From assembly GCF_030824435.1 (NCBI RefSeq), contig NZ_JAVBXS010000088.1, positions 1 to 64,000 of the forward strand: a stretch of 64,000 nt of DNA, read 5' to 3'. Within the stretch, counting starts at the first letter, position 1, and each line of letters starts with the position of its first letter. Made by a program: the position numbers and the translations under genes. This document shows, in pieces, positions 62,742-64,000 of the stretch. This DNA is from Rheinheimera sp. (GTDB lineage: Bacteria; Pseudomonadota; Gammaproteobacteria; Enterobacterales; Alteromonadaceae). Below the pieces are notes generated by a model that worked only from the letters and a program-made list of their open reading frames with translations, made no database searches and was not told where the DNA came from.

Positions 62742-63507
62742 GAGTTGTCATTACCTGATGATAAAAAGTTTCTAATTCCCGACTGAGTTGCCGCGCTGCC
62801 AAAGACGCCGATTCTTGCTGCAAAAATGGCTGAATATCAATTTCCTTCAGCACCTGAATACTTAAGGTTGGCCTTTGTGCCGGCACCTGATACCAGGCTT
62901 CCTGTTTGGTTAAGGTAGTGGGTTTGCATTGAATAAAACAAGCGAAAAAATTACAACCAGTACGCAACGCAATATTGGCGGCACCACGCTGAAAATGTAG
63001 TGCCACACCTGGTGTGGTGCGGGTTCCTTCCGGAAAAATAATTAAGGTATTGCCACTTTTTAACGAAGCGGCACAGTCCTGCAACAATAAATCCGGATCA
63101 GCATTGGTTAAATAACCAGTGGACTGAATAACCCCCCGCATAAATGGGTTGCGAAACAGCTGCGCTTTCACCACACAGTCGGCATGGGGCAACATCGAAA
63201 TCAGCGCCACCACATCAATCAGACTGGGGTGATTGGCTATCAGAATTTTGCCGCGGCTGGCGGCCAGCTGTTTTTTGTCCGGGAAATTAAAATGAAAAAC
63301 CCCCACCAGGCGCATCAGACTAATAAAAAATTTAAAACTGCGGTGCACTGTATAACGGGCAACAATACGGCGCTTAGTGGCATTTTGAATAAACAACCGT
63401 TGCACCGGAAATAACAACAACGACAACACCAGGCCACCTATCCCAAAAACACTAAAACAAAAGCCGGTGGCCAGCACCCGGTAACCGTGATTAAGCTGTT
63501 GCCACAT
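62716..63507 (-). CDS. apeD: 1-acylglycerol-3-phosphate-type acyltransferase (ApeD-like)
   Basis: 263 residues of the PlsC fold: an N-terminal helix (about 20-42), NHPSLIDVVAL (HxxxxD, about 93-103) and FPEGTRTTPG (about 162-171). It would transfer the aryl polyene or a fatty acid to the lipid anchor. The ATG 63507 follows GGAGG; the frame extends to 63537 as GTG. It overlaps apeC by 17 bases. Confidence 0.87.
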   Translation of the reverse strand: MWQQLNHGYRVLATGFCFSVFGIGGLVLSLLLFPVQRLFIQNATKRRIVARYTVHRSFKFFISLMRLVGVFHFNFPDKKQLAASRGKILIANHPSLIDVVALISMLPHADCVVKAQLFRNPFMRGVIQSTGYLTNADPDLLLQDCAASLKSGNTLIIFPEGTRTTPGVALHFQRGAANIALRTGCNFFACFIQCKPTTLTKQEAWYQVPAQRPTLSIQVLKEIDIQPFLQQESASLAARQLSRELETFYHQVMTTHGTTESRT

Positions 63508-64000
63508 AAGGCCTCCGTTGCCATTGCCAGCTGGCACTTTGGGTCCGGATCACAGAGCCTGACTGCTCAGAATACAAAAAGCTTTTTAGTGCCTGCACTT
63601 CATCCTGATGCTGTTGCAAGGGGTTAGGGTAAACGGCAGCAGCCTGAGCGCCATATTGTTGCCCGCAAGCATGTGGCGCCCCGCCCTGATACTGCAGCCG
63701 CACCGCCAGACCTTCGTGTTTTGATAATAACAAAGCCGCGGCCTGCGCCTGTGCCGGCTGTTGTTCAAAACATTGATACAACTCAGGCACCGGCTGGTCA
63801 GCATACACCACCAACACTTCATCAACTTCAGGGTCCAGCATTAAGCCAACAGCTTCCAGCAGCGCATAATGCAAACTGCTGTCGCCACCGGCAACGGACG
63901 AATGGGCCGCCTGATGCTGCTGAAAAATACTGTATTGGCCCACAATGGCATTGTGCACTGATAAGGCAAACTGAGTGGGTGACAAAGCTTGTTGTTGCAC
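63491..64000 (-). CDS. apeC: Chain-length-factor-like ketosynthase (ApeC-like), cut by the window end
   Basis: The last about 169 codons of a beta-ketoacyl synthase-like protein, whose 5' end lies beyond the window. LSPTQFALSVHNAIVGQYSI is the family's conserved stretch. The active-site region cannot be checked in full. In E. coli ApeC pairs with ApeO and sets chain length. The frame has no convincing start inside the window. Confidence 0.75.
   Translation of the reverse strand: MQQQALSPTQFALSVHNAIVGQYSIFQQHQAAHSSVAGGDSSLHYALLEAVGLMLDPEVDEVLVVYADQPVPELYQCFEQQPAQAQAAALLLSKHEGLAVRLQYQGGAPHACGQQYGAQAAAVYPNPLQQHQDEVQALKSFLYSEQSGSVIRTQSASWQWQRRPYVATA

Overview
The window looks like chromosomal DNA of a gammaproteobacterium of the Alteromonadales/Chromatiales type, most like Rheinheimera and relatives. 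This is inferred from gene content (hemCDXY, cyaY-lptM-lysA-dapF-DUF484-xerC, ubiD-fre, an aryl polyene cluster, a large TonB-dependent receptor) and from Gln-rich, CAA/CAG-rich proteins. No rRNA, prophage or CRISPR array was seen. There is one tRNA, Gly(CCC).

Layout. 1-450: the first codons of an IS481-type transposase leaving the left edge, followed by two copies of a 48-bp IS-end-like repeat. 0.45-4.1 kb: a soluble PAS-PAS chemoreceptor, an orphan PhnD-like binding protein and a lipoprotein. 3.8-6.6 kb: a TonB-dependent receptor with two extra 137-bp copies of a paralogous receptor 3' tail plus terminator behind it. 6.9-24 kb: mixed housekeeping and small operons: ppc, a Kef-type antiporter, a hydratase-like protein, tRNA-Gly, an M28 peptidase, paired bacterioferritins, PadR plus a HAAS-type membrane protein, a flavin reductase-like protein, aqpZ, metC and an EAL phosphodiesterase. 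24-31 kb: ubiD-ferredoxin-fre-DUF3142 lipoprotein-large repeat protein, then a hotdog thioesterase. 31.5-34.7 kb: a secreted S51 (cyanophycinase-like) peptidase and a TonB-C/Sel1 protein. 34.7-41.5 kb (minus strand): two apparent operons, cyaY-esterase(-DUF2914) and hemC-hemD-hemX-hemY-UDG6-csaA. 41.6-45.5 kb (plus strand): lptM-lysA-dapF-DUF484-xerC. 45.6-46.9 kb: another orphan binding protein and a small lipoprotein.

47-64 kb is one minus-strand run of tightly packed or overlapping genes. It is an aryl polyene (APE, xanthomonadin/flexirubin-type) pigment cluster in almost the same order as the apeC-to-apeR genes of E. coli. An aromatic amino acid ammonia-lyase should make the aryl starter, ApeH should load it on the ACPs ApeE/ApeF, and ApeO/ApeR/ApeC, ApeQ and ApeI/ApeP should extend it. 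ApeD, the GT2/acyltransferase pair and ApeK should handle transfer and release, and ApeL/ApeM/ApeN and possibly a MipA/OmpV protein should handle envelope export. Three departures from the E. coli pattern stand out: the inserted ammonia-lyase, an inserted FAD enzyme with flavin-dependent-halogenase motifs, and a GT2/acyltransferase unit encoded as two genes. The cluster is cut at the right edge inside apeC, so any apeA/apeB (methyltransferase, phosphopantetheinyl transferase) would lie outside.
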